From DATHTC01 sp050262775 (GTDB taxonomy: Bacteria; Actinomycetota; Thermoleophilia; Gaiellales; Gaiellaceae), in the NCBI GenBank assembly GCA_050262775.1, contig JBLNEO010000021.1, positions 1 through 20,250 on the forward strand: a stretch of DNA of 20,250 nt, read 5' to 3'. Positions 7,039-13,251 of the stretch are shown here, piece after piece; positions within the stretch are counted from its first letter, which is position 1; the number at the start of each line of letters is the position of its first letter. The translations under genes and the position numbers were made by a program. The notes below the pieces were generated by a model that made no database searches, had not been told where the DNA came from, and saw nothing but the letters and a program-made list of their open reading frames with translations.

Positions 7039-8450
7039 CCCGCCACGTCGCCCTCGTCGGCTTCATGGGCGCCGGCAAGTCCAGCCTCGGCGCGGAGGCC
7101 GCGGCTCGCCTCGGACGGCCGTTCCTCGATCTCGACCTGGAGCTCGAGCGCGAGCTCGGGATGCCGGTCGCGCGCCTGTGGGAGGAGCGCGGCGAGGCGG
7201 CGTTCCGCGAGCTCGAGGAGGATCTCACCGTCGAGGCGCTCGCCGAGCCCGCGCCGTCGGTGCTCGCGCTCGGCGGCGGCGCCGTCCTCTCCGAGCGCGT
7301 CCGCGAGTCGCTGCGCGACCGCGCGCTGACGCTGCTCGTCGAGGTGGGGGTCGAGGAGGCGTGGGCCCGGGTCGGCGCCAGCGACCGGCCGCTCGCGCGG
7401 GACGAGGAGGTCTTCCGCCGCCTCTTCGAGGCGCGCGGGCCGATCTACGCGGCGCTGGCGGACGCGCGCGTCCGCGACGCCGACGCGATCGCGCTCGCGG
7501 CCGCAGGCGTGGTCGTCGAGCCGGGCGTGCTCGCCGAGCTCGGCGCACACGTGCCCGGCGACGGTCGCATCGCGCTCGTCTCCGACCCGCACGTCGCCGG
7601 GATCCACGGCGCCGACGCGCAGCTGGCGCTCGGCCGGAGACTCGACTCGACGCACGAGCTGCCCCACGGGGAGGAGGCGAAGACGCTCGAGGCGGTCGGA
7701 CGGCTCTGGGACGCGCTGCGCCTCGGGCGGGACGGCACGCTCGTCGCGCTCGGCGGCGGCTGCACGACGGATGCGGCGGGCTTCGCCGCGTCGGCGTACC
7801 TGCGCGGGATCCCGTGGGTCGCCGTCCCGACGTCGCTCGTCGGCCAGGTGGACGCGGCGATCGGCGGCAAGACGGCCATCGACCTCGCCGCCGGGAAGAA
7901 CCTCGTCGGCGCCTTCCACTGGCCGGTGCGCACCGTGATCGACCCCGCGCTCCTCGCGACCCTGCCGGCGTCGCAGCGGCTCGAGGGCCTGGCGGAGGTG
8001 GTGAAGACGGGCCTGCTCGCCGGCGAGCCCGTGTGGGAGCTGCCCGAGCCGGAGCTCGTGCGGCGGTGCGCGGCATACAAGGCCGCCGTGTGCGTCCGCG
8101 ACCCGTACGACCACGGCCCGCGCGCCGTCCTCAACCTCGGGCACACGTTCGCGCACGCGCTCGAGGCGGCGGGAGGCTACCGCGAGGTGACTCACGGTCG
8201 CGCAGTCGCGCTGGGGCTGCGCGCGGCGCTCGGCCTCGCCGGCCTCGACGACGAGCCGGTGCGCCGGCTCCTCGATCCGAAGCCGGTGCGGGTCGACCGC
8301 GACCGCGCCTGGGCGGCGCTCCGGCGTGACAAGAAGGCCGAGAACGGCGAGATCCGGCTCGTCCTGCTCGACGCCCCCGGGCGGCCACGGTGGGGCGTGG
8401 CGGTGCCGGAGGACGAGGTGCGGGCGGCGCTCGACGCGCTGATCGCGTGA
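7023..8450 (+). CDS. aroKB: Fused shikimate kinase / 3-dehydroquinate synthase
   Basis: A single 475-residue bifunctional protein. Residues 1 to about 163 are shikimate kinase: Walker A GFMGAGKS (13-20), DLDLELE with Asp36/Asp38, Arg62 in FRELE, ALGGGAV (82-88) and the lid arginine in SDRPLARD (120-127). From about 165 on it is dehydroquinate synthase, which makes 3-dehydroquinate from DAHP with NAD+ and a divalent metal: ELPHGEEAKT (212-221), ALGGGCTTDAAGF (242-254), VPTSLVGQVDAAIGGKTAID (268-287), and metal ligands Glu325 (GLAEVVK), His374 (GHTFAH) and His391 (THGRAVALG). DKKAENGEIRLVLL closes the domain. The AroB part (about 310 residues) is shorter than free AroB (about 350), mainly in its N-terminal nucleotide-binding region. 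No internal stop or frameshift is seen. ATG 7023 overlaps aroC. Kinase-synthase fusions are known, for example in Thermotoga. Confidence 0.95.
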   Translation: MAFPLTRHVALVGFMGAGKSSLGAEAAARLGRPFLDLDLELERELGMPVARLWEERGEAAFRELEEDLTVEALAEPAPSVLALGGGAVLSERVRESLRDRALTLLVEVGVEEAWARVGASDRPLARDEEVFRRLFEARGPIYAALADARVRDADAIALAAAGVVVEPGVLAELGAHVPGDGRIALVSDPHVAGIHGADAQLALGRRLDSTHELPHGEEAKTLEAVGRLWDALRLGRDGTLVALGGGCTTDAAGFAASAYLRGIPWVAVPTSLVGQVDAAIGGKTAIDLAAGKNLVGAFHWPVRTVIDPALLATLPASQRLEGLAEVVKTGLLAGEPVWELPEPELVRRCAAYKAAVCVRDPYDHGPRAVLNLGHTFAHALEAAGGYREVTHGRAVALGLRAALGLAGLDDEPVRRLLDPKPVRVDRDRAWAALRRDKKAENGEIRLVLLDAPGRPRWGVAVPEDEVRAALDALIA

Positions 8451-8452
8451 TC

Positions 8453-8458
8453 TAAGGT
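8453..8458 (+). promoter_or_regulatory. Candidate -10 element (TAAGGT) of aroQ
   Basis: TAAGGT ends 8 nt before the TTG start of aroQ and begins 2 nt after the aroB stop. TCGACG at 8431-8436 is a possible -35 at a 16-bp spacing. If real, aroQ-pepP is transcribed separately from aroC-aroKB, at least in part. Confidence 0.5.
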
Positions 8459-8466
8459 TCCGCACC

Positions 8467-8898
8467 TTGCGCATCGACGTGCTCAACGGCGTGAACCTCG
8501 ACGTGCTGGGCCGACGCGACCCCGAGCTCTACGGCGGTCTCGGCCTCTCCGAGCTCGAGACACGGATCTACGGCTGGGGCAACGAGCTCGGGATCACCGT
8601 CCGCTGCCGGCAGACGAACCACGAGGGGGAGTACGTCGGCTGGTGCCACGACCTCTACGACGGGGTCGACGGCGCGATCGTCAATCCCGGCGCCTGGACG
8701 CACTACTCGTGGGCGATCCGCGACGCGCTCGAGCCGGCCGGCATCCCCGTCGTCGAGGTCCACCTCTCGGACGTCGATGCCCGCGAGGAGTGGCGCAGGA
8801 GCTCGGTGCTCGAGGGCGTCCGCGCCCACCGGATCGTCGGCAAGGGCGCCGCGGGCTACCGCGAGGCGCTGGAGTACTTCCTGAAAGGAGTCGCGTGA
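8467..8898 (+). CDS. aroQ: Type II 3-dehydroquinate dehydratase
   Basis: A 143-residue enzyme that dehydrates 3-dehydroquinate; the family forms dodecamers. VLNGVNLDVLGRRDPELYG (5-23) carries the flexible-loop arginines and catalytic Tyr22. QTNHEGE (49-55), IVNPGAWTHYSWAIRDAL (71-88, with Asn73 and His79) and VEVHLS (96-101, His99) are the other active-site segments. Several normally invariant positions differ: NGPNLN reads NGVNLD, QSNHEG reads QTNHEG, and SNIHAREEFR reads SDVDAREEWR. The catalytic Tyr/His/Asn set is kept, so activity is likely. The TTG at 8467 begins the first strand and no other start fits; the first codons have no Shine-Dalgarno sequence, but a TAAGGT hexamer lies 8 nt upstream. 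The stop overlaps the pepP start (GTGA). Confidence 0.93.
   Translation: MRIDVLNGVNLDVLGRRDPELYGGLGLSELETRIYGWGNELGITVRCRQTNHEGEYVGWCHDLYDGVDGAIVNPGAWTHYSWAIRDALEPAGIPVVEVHLSDVDAREEWRRSSVLEGVRAHRIVGKGAAGYREALEYFLKGVA
8884..8890 (+). promoter_or_regulatory. Shine-Dalgarno sequence of pepP
   Basis: AAAGGAG lies 4 nt before the GTG at 8895, inside the end of aroQ. It supports that start and coupled translation through the GTGA overlap. Confidence 0.65.
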
Positions 8899-9932
8899 AC
8901 GCACGGGTCGAGAAGCTGCGGGCGCTCGTCGACGGGCCGATGCTCGTCACGAACCTCGTCAACGTCCGCTACCTCACGGGGTTCAGGAGCTCGAACGCCG
9001 CCGTTCTCGTCGAGTCCGACCGCGTGCGCGTCTTCGCCGACTTCCGCTACGCGGAGCAGGGGCGCGCGCTCGAGGGTGCGGAGTTCGTCGAGGTGAGCCG
9101 CAACCTGCCCGTCGGACTCGCGCAGACCCTCTCGGGCCGCATCCTCTTCGAAGCGGACCACGTCACCTACGCGGCGTGGGAGACGCTGCGTGCAGGCGGG
9201 CTCGAGCTCGTGCCGACGACGGGCCTGACGGTCGGCCTCCGGGCGGTGAAGGAGGCGGAGGAGCTCGAGGCGATCCGGCACGCGGCGTCGATCACCGACC
9301 GCGGCTACGCACGGCTCGCCGAGGAGCCGTTCGCGGGACGCACGGAGCGCGACCTCGCGTGGCGGATGGAGCAGCTGCTGCACGAGGAAGGCGCGGACGG
9401 GCTCGCGTTCCCCGTGATCGTCGCCGGCGGACCGAACGCGGCGAATCCGCACACCGTGCCGGGCGACCGGCCGCTGCAGGAGGGGGACACGGTGATCGTC
9501 GACGCGGGAGCCACGTGGGGCGGGTACTGCTCCGACTGCACGCGCACGTTCGCCGTCGGCGAGCTCTCCGACCGCCTCTCCGACGCGTACGAGCTCGTGC
9601 GCGACGCGCAGCTGGCCGGGCTCCAGGCGGTCGCGCCGGGCATCGAGGGCAAGGCGGCCGACGCCGTCCCGCGACGCATCGTCGACGCGACGGAGTTCGA
9701 GGGGACGTTCGGCCACGGCCTCGGGCACGGCGTCGGGATGGAGGTGCACGAGGCGCCGACGTTGCGGCCCGAGTCGACCGACCTGCTCGCGGCCGGCAAC
9801 GTCGTCTCCGTCGAGCCCGGCATCTACCTCCCGGGCGAGGGCGGGATCCGGATCGAGGACCTCGTCGTCGTCACCGAGGACGGCTGCGAGCGCCTCTCGC
9901 TGTTCCCGAAGGAGCTGCTGCAGGTCGGCTGA
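8895..9932 (+). CDS. pepP: M24-family Xaa-Pro aminopeptidase
   Basis: A 345-residue cytosolic metallopeptidase that releases N-terminal residues preceding proline. The N-terminal creatinase-like domain (about 1-118) contains RYLTGFRSSNAAV. The pita-bread catalytic domain has all five expected metal ligands: Asp203 (VDAG), Asp214 (CSDCTRTF), His278 (GHGLGHGVG), Glu307 (SVEPGIYL) and Glu321 (IRIEDLVVV), plus the accessory His in EVHEAPTL. Length fits the short Bacillus YqhT-type enzymes rather than the longer E. coli PepP. The GTG at 8895 overlaps the aroQ stop and has AAAGGAG 4 nt upstream. The pairing aroQ-pepP-efp is ancient and suggests a shared link to proline-rich protein synthesis and turnover; that link is an inference from context. 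Confidence 0.94.
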   Translation: MNARVEKLRALVDGPMLVTNLVNVRYLTGFRSSNAAVLVESDRVRVFADFRYAEQGRALEGAEFVEVSRNLPVGLAQTLSGRILFEADHVTYAAWETLRAGGLELVPTTGLTVGLRAVKEAEELEAIRHAASITDRGYARLAEEPFAGRTERDLAWRMEQLLHEEGADGLAFPVIVAGGPNAANPHTVPGDRPLQEGDTVIVDAGATWGGYCSDCTRTFAVGELSDRLSDAYELVRDAQLAGLQAVAPGIEGKAADAVPRRIVDATEFEGTFGHGLGHGVGMEVHEAPTLRPESTDLLAAGNVVSVEPGIYLPGEGGIRIEDLVVVTEDGCERLSLFPKELLQVG

Positions 9933-9942
9933 GGCGGCTCGC

Positions 9943-9948
9943 TAGACT
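9943..9948 (+). promoter_or_regulatory. Candidate -10 element (TAGACT) of efp
   Basis: TAGACT ends 8 nt before the GTG start of efp, in the 24-bp gap after pepP. No Shine-Dalgarno sequence occurs in that gap, which favours a leaderless efp message. No convincing -35 is seen. Confidence 0.55.
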
Positions 9949-9956
9949 CGATCGCC

Positions 9957-10523
9957 GTGGCCGAGGTCGTCTCCACGAACCAGTTCCGGAACGGGATGCA
10001 CATCGAGCTCGACGGCTCGGTCTGGCGCATCGTCGAGTTCCAGCACGTCAAGCCGGGAAAGGGCGGCGCGTTCGTGCGGACGAAGGTGAAGAGCCTGGAC
10101 AGCGGCTCCGTCGTCGACCGCACCTTCCGCGCCGGCGAGAAGTTCCCGCGCGTGCACACGGAGGTGAAGAACGTCCAGTACCTCTACGACTCGGGCGACG
10201 AGGTCGTGTTCATGGACGAGGAGACGTTCGAGCAGTTCGGGCTCCCGCGCGCCTCGGTCGAGGACGAGCTCGCGTTCCTCCAGCCGTCGAGCACCGTGCA
10301 GATGCTCACGGTCGACGGCCGCCCGGGCGGGATCCAGATGCCCGCGTCGGTCGAGCTCGCAGTCGCGGAGACGGAGCCCGGGGTGAAGGGCGACACGGTG
10401 TCGAACGTGACGAAGCCCGCGACGCTGGAGACGGGCGCCGTCGTCCAGGTGCCGCTGTTCGTGAACGTGGGCGACCGGATCAAGGTCGACCCCAAGGAGA
10501 AGCGCTACATCTCGCGCGCCTAG
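9957..10523 (+). CDS. efp: Translation elongation factor P
   Basis: A 188-residue factor that binds between the ribosomal P and E sites and relieves stalling at polyproline. Domain I (about 1-65) holds the loop KPGKGGAF (32-39), whose tip Lys35 corresponds to the lysine that is beta-lysylated in E. coli. Two OB-fold domains follow (about 66-128 and 130-188), ending KEKRYISRA as usual. The loop reads PGKGG, not the palindromic PGKGP reported for unmodified actinobacterial EF-P. The modification state cannot be told from this window, and no epmA/epmB is nearby. GTG 9957 matches the normal N-terminus (VSTNQFRNGMHIELDG). Its stop TAG shares the CTAG palindrome with the stop of the convergent gene. 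Confidence 0.97.
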   Translation: MAEVVSTNQFRNGMHIELDGSVWRIVEFQHVKPGKGGAFVRTKVKSLDSGSVVDRTFRAGEKFPRVHTEVKNVQYLYDSGDEVVFMDEETFEQFGLPRASVEDELAFLQPSSTVQMLTVDGRPGGIQMPASVELAVAETEPGVKGDTVSNVTKPATLETGAVVQVPLFVNVGDRIKVDPKEKRYISRA

Positions 10524-11404
10524 GCGGCCGCCGCGCGCTCGCGCCAGAACGCGAGCCGCGTCTCCGTCCGCGACCGCCGCGCGGGGTTCCGCTCGGCACC
10601 GAACGCGCCCCAGGCGGTGACCCACAGGAGCCGGAGCAGCGTGAACGGCTCCAGGAGCGTGCGGTCGACGTCGCCGTACGCGGCGAGGATGTCGGCCGCC
10701 TCGGGCCGCGGCGGCTCGACGTGCGCGTGCGCAACGAGCGCGGCGAGATCCCACTCCCGCGCGCCGACGCACGCGTCCTCGAAGTCGAGCCAGATCGGCC
10801 CGCGCGACGTCTGGACGACGTTGAAGCTGTGCGCGTCCCCGTGCACGGGCTGGCGCGGCCGTCCGAGCTCCGCGACCGCGGCCTCGACCCGCTCGAGCTC
10901 CCGCTCGAGGAGCGCGGTGTCGTCGGGGGCGAGCGTCGTGAGCCTCGCGAGGATGCTGCGGATCTCGGCGCCCGGCTCGAGGAACGGCAGAGGCTCGGGG
11001 TACTCCGTCAGCGCCTCGTGGATCGCGCGCAGGCCCTGACCGGCGGCGCGCGCGTCGAGCGGGACGCCCTCGACGGGGGCGATGAGCTCCCAGAACGTGA
11101 CGCGGTGCCCGTCGTGCGCGTGCGGCCCGGGCGCGACGAGCTCGCTCGGCCGTACCGCGGGCAGGCCGCGTGCGGCGAGCCAGGCGGCGATGCGGACCTC
11201 GCGCACGAGGGGGTCGTCGCCGGGCCGGACGTCCTCGGGCAGGAGCGGCACGCGCGCGACGAGCGGGCCGGGCGGGAGGTGGACGATGACCGACGAGAGG
11301 ACGCTGAGCACGCGCGGCTCGACGAAGTGCACCCCGTGGTCCCGTGCGACCGCGGCGGCGGCACGGCAGGCCGTCCTGACGGCCGCGGTGGCCTCCTCTC
11401 CCAC
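10520..11404 (-). CDS. APH/choline kinase-fold phosphotransferase, substrate unknown
   Basis: A 294-residue protein of the aminoglycoside phosphotransferase superfamily (PF01636-like). The N-lobe shows LVARVPLLPED and REVRIAAWLAARGLPAVRPSEL. The C-lobe has the catalytic loop HGDAHSFN (His188, Asp190, Asn195) and the metal-binding LDFED (Asp207) followed by REWDLAAL, all intact. The substrate cannot be read from the sequence: the family also phosphorylates choline, homoserine, sugars and macrolides, and resistance is not implied. I chose the GTG at 11404 because TAGCTT lies 7 nt upstream and conserved sequence begins soon after; the ATG at 11440 would run into the divergent gene. Its stop overlaps efp by 4 nt. 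It is the only minus-strand gene in the efp-accC region and sits where sporulation genes lie in Bacillus. Confidence 0.85.
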   Translation of the reverse strand: MGEEATAAVRTACRAAAAVARDHGVHFVEPRVLSVLSSVIVHLPPGPLVARVPLLPEDVRPGDDPLVREVRIAAWLAARGLPAVRPSELVAPGPHAHDGHRVTFWELIAPVEGVPLDARAAGQGLRAIHEALTEYPEPLPFLEPGAEIRSILARLTTLAPDDTALLERELERVEAAVAELGRPRQPVHGDAHSFNVVQTSRGPIWLDFEDACVGAREWDLAALVAHAHVEPPRPEAADILAAYGDVDRTLLEPFTLLRLLWVTAWGAFGAERNPARRSRTETRLAFWRERAAAA

Positions 11405-11411
11405 GCTCGCG

Positions 11412-11417
11412 AAGCTA
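11412..11417 (-). promoter_or_regulatory. Candidate -10 element (TAGCTT) of the phosphotransferase gene
   Basis: On the minus strand TAGCTT is followed by 7 nt and the GTG at 11404. It lies 1 bp from the plus-strand TAGTCT of the divergent gene, so the two promoters overlap back to back. Confidence 0.5.
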
Positions 11418-11418
11418 C

Positions 11419-11424
11419 TAGTCT
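11419..11424 (+). promoter_or_regulatory. Candidate -10 element (TAGTCT) of the biotin-carrier fusion gene
   Basis: TAGTCT ends 9 nt before the ATG at 11434. Its -35 region would fall near 11396-11401, inside the divergent phosphotransferase gene. It would drive the accBC-nusB-prenyl synthase unit. Confidence 0.5.
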
Positions 11425-11433
11425 CCCCGGTCG

Positions 11434-13248
11434 ATGCCAAGACTCGCGGACACGACCATCCGCCTGATGGGCCAGGAGCCGCTGGCCGGCCGGATGCCGA
11501 CGGCGGACGTGCTGCAGCTCGCCGGGATCCTCGACGGCGCCGGGTTCGAGGTGCTCGAGGTGAGCGGCGGCGGCGTGTTCGACACGGCCGTCCGGCGCGG
11601 CGTGGAGAGCCCGTGGGAGCGCATCCGCGCGCTCAAGAGCCGGGTGCGGACGCCGCTCGGGATGGCGCTGCGGGGGCGGTTCCTCGTCGGCTCGCACCCG
11701 GTCACCGGCGACTTCGTCCAGCGCTTCGTCTCGACGGCGGCCGCGAACGGGATCGACGTCTTCCGGCTGCACGACCCGCTCAACGACGTGTCGAACCTCC
11801 GCGAGGCGGCGATGGCGATCGCGGACGCGGGGCGCGAGTTCGACGGCGGGCTCGTCTACAGCTCCGGCGTCACCGGCGCAACCGAGACGCTCGTCGCGGG
11901 CGCGCGCCGGCTGCCCGAGCTCGGTGCCGCGCGCGTCCTCCTCCACGACCCGACCGGCTCCCTCGAGCCGGCCCGCGCGGGGGAGCTCGTCCATCGACTG
12001 AAGGAGGCGAGCGGGCTCCCGGTCGGCGTCTACCTCCAGGGCGCCGGGGGCGCGGCGCTCGCCTGCGCGATCGAGGCGGCCCGGGCGGGCGCCGACCTGC
12101 TCGCGGCGGCCGTCTACCCCGTGGCGCTCACGCTGTACCGCGTCTCGGGCGAGTCGCTCGCGGAGGCCCTCGCCGGACTCGGGATGGACACGGGCGTGGA
12201 CGTCGCGGCGCTCTGGCGCGCCTCCGAGCTCGTCGACGAGCACATCGGCGACGACCCGGTGACGCCGCTCAAGCCCCGCATCGCCGTGCGCGCGTCGCAG
12301 TACGCCCTCCCCGCCGGGCTCGTGGCCGGCCTCGACGCCCACCTCGACGCCAACGCCGCGGGCGACCGGATCGACGAGGTGCTCGACGAGCTCGCGCGCG
12401 TGCGCCTGGAGGTCGGGATGCCCCCGCTCGCCGCCCCGATCGGGCAGGTGCTGGCGTCGCAGGCGCTCATCCACGTGCTCTCCGCGCAGCGCTGGGGCGT
12501 CGTGGTCGACGAGTTGCGGGACCTCGTGCTCGGACGCTACGGCGCGCCGCCCGGCCGTCTCGACCCCGTCGTCGAGCGCGCGGTCGAGCTGCTCGCGCCG
12601 GAGACGACGGAGGCCGACGCGCCGGCGGCGCTCGAGGAGCTCCGCTCGCAGGCCGACGGGCTCGCGGCGAGCGAGGAGGAGCTGCTGCTGCTCGCGCTCT
12701 TCGGCGAGGACGCGGAGCCCCTGCTGCAGGCGATCCGGGGCCGTGCCGCGCGCGACGAGCAGCTGGCGGGCGGCGCCGTCGACCAGGGCCGCGCCGAGCG
12801 CATTCGCGAGCTGATCCGCATCGTCCAGGAGTCGGGGATCGCGGAGGTGACGATCGAGGAGGAGGACTTCCGGGTCACCGTCCGGCGGACGGACGAGCCG
12901 GGGACGGCGTCCCCTGCCGACGCGGCGACGCCGCTCGCGCTCGAGGAGCCGGGGCTCGCCCCGGTCGCGCCGCCGTCCGGCGGCCTCGTCCGCGTCGAGT
13001 CGCCCATGGTCGGCGTCTTCTACCGCCAGTCGCAGCCCGGGGAGCCCCCGTTCGTCGAGGTCGGCGACGTCGTCACCGCCGGCCAGACGCTCTGCCTGCT
13101 CGAGGCGATGAAGCTCTTCAACGAGCTGAAGTCGGAGGTGGACGGCGTCGTCCGCGCCGTCCACGTCGAGAACGGCAGCCCCGTCGAGTTCGGCCAGCTG
13201 CTGTTCGAGGTCGAGCGGCTGAACGGCCGGCCCCTCGACGCGGTCTAG
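11434..13248 (+). CDS. accB: Degenerate carboxyltransferase fused to acetyl-CoA carboxylase biotin carrier (AccB)
   Basis: A 604-residue fusion. Residues 1-280 follow the carboxyltransferase barrel of OadA/pyruvate carboxylase (GFEVLEVSGGGVFD, PWERIRALK, ALRGRFLVG, NGIDVFRLHDPLNDVSNL). Residues 280-390 follow the PYC_OADA conserved domain. The active site is lost: LRDAHQS reads IRLMGQE (metal Asp to Leu11), the carbamylated-lysine motif IKD reads LHD (His171), the HxH ligands read LQG (Leu201, Gly203), and the proton-relay Thr before PSSK is Ala334. Arg10, Gln14 and Arg80 remain. Residues 457-594 are a complete AccB: helix IRELIRIVQESGIAEVTI, strand EDFRVTV, an Ala/Pro linker, then SPMVGVFY and EAMKL with biotinyl-Lys560. 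It lies 3 nt before accC, so it most likely serves as the biotin carrier of acyl-CoA carboxylase. The pseudo-domain's role is unknown, perhaps scaffolding or regulation. Confidence 0.88.
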   Translation: MPRLADTTIRLMGQEPLAGRMPTADVLQLAGILDGAGFEVLEVSGGGVFDTAVRRGVESPWERIRALKSRVRTPLGMALRGRFLVGSHPVTGDFVQRFVSTAAANGIDVFRLHDPLNDVSNLREAAMAIADAGREFDGGLVYSSGVTGATETLVAGARRLPELGAARVLLHDPTGSLEPARAGELVHRLKEASGLPVGVYLQGAGGAALACAIEAARAGADLLAAAVYPVALTLYRVSGESLAEALAGLGMDTGVDVAALWRASELVDEHIGDDPVTPLKPRIAVRASQYALPAGLVAGLDAHLDANAAGDRIDEVLDELARVRLEVGMPPLAAPIGQVLASQALIHVLSAQRWGVVVDELRDLVLGRYGAPPGRLDPVVERAVELLAPETTEADAPAALEELRSQADGLAASEEELLLLALFGEDAEPLLQAIRGRAARDEQLAGGAVDQGRAERIRELIRIVQESGIAEVTIEEEDFRVTVRRTDEPGTASPADAATPLALEEPGLAPVAPPSGGLVRVESPMVGVFYRQSQPGEPPFVEVGDVVTAGQTLCLLEAMKLFNELKSEVDGVVRAVHVENGSPVEFGQLLFEVERLNGRPLDAV

Positions 13249-13251
13249 CGC

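Noticed and set aside
6996..8486. A 496-codon minus-strand open frame opposite aroKB
   Set aside because: It is a codon-bias shadow of the fused aro gene; the translation is His/Arg/Glu-rich without domains.
10520..11404. Calling the APH-fold protein an aminoglycoside resistance gene
   Set aside because: The fold is shared by kinases with many substrates, and nothing around it (mobile element, other resistance gene) supports resistance.
11405..11440. ATG at 11440 as start of the phosphotransferase
   Set aside because: It would overlap the start of the divergent gene and both candidate promoters; the added residues show no conservation that I recognise. GTG 11404 with TAGCTT 7 nt upstream fits better.
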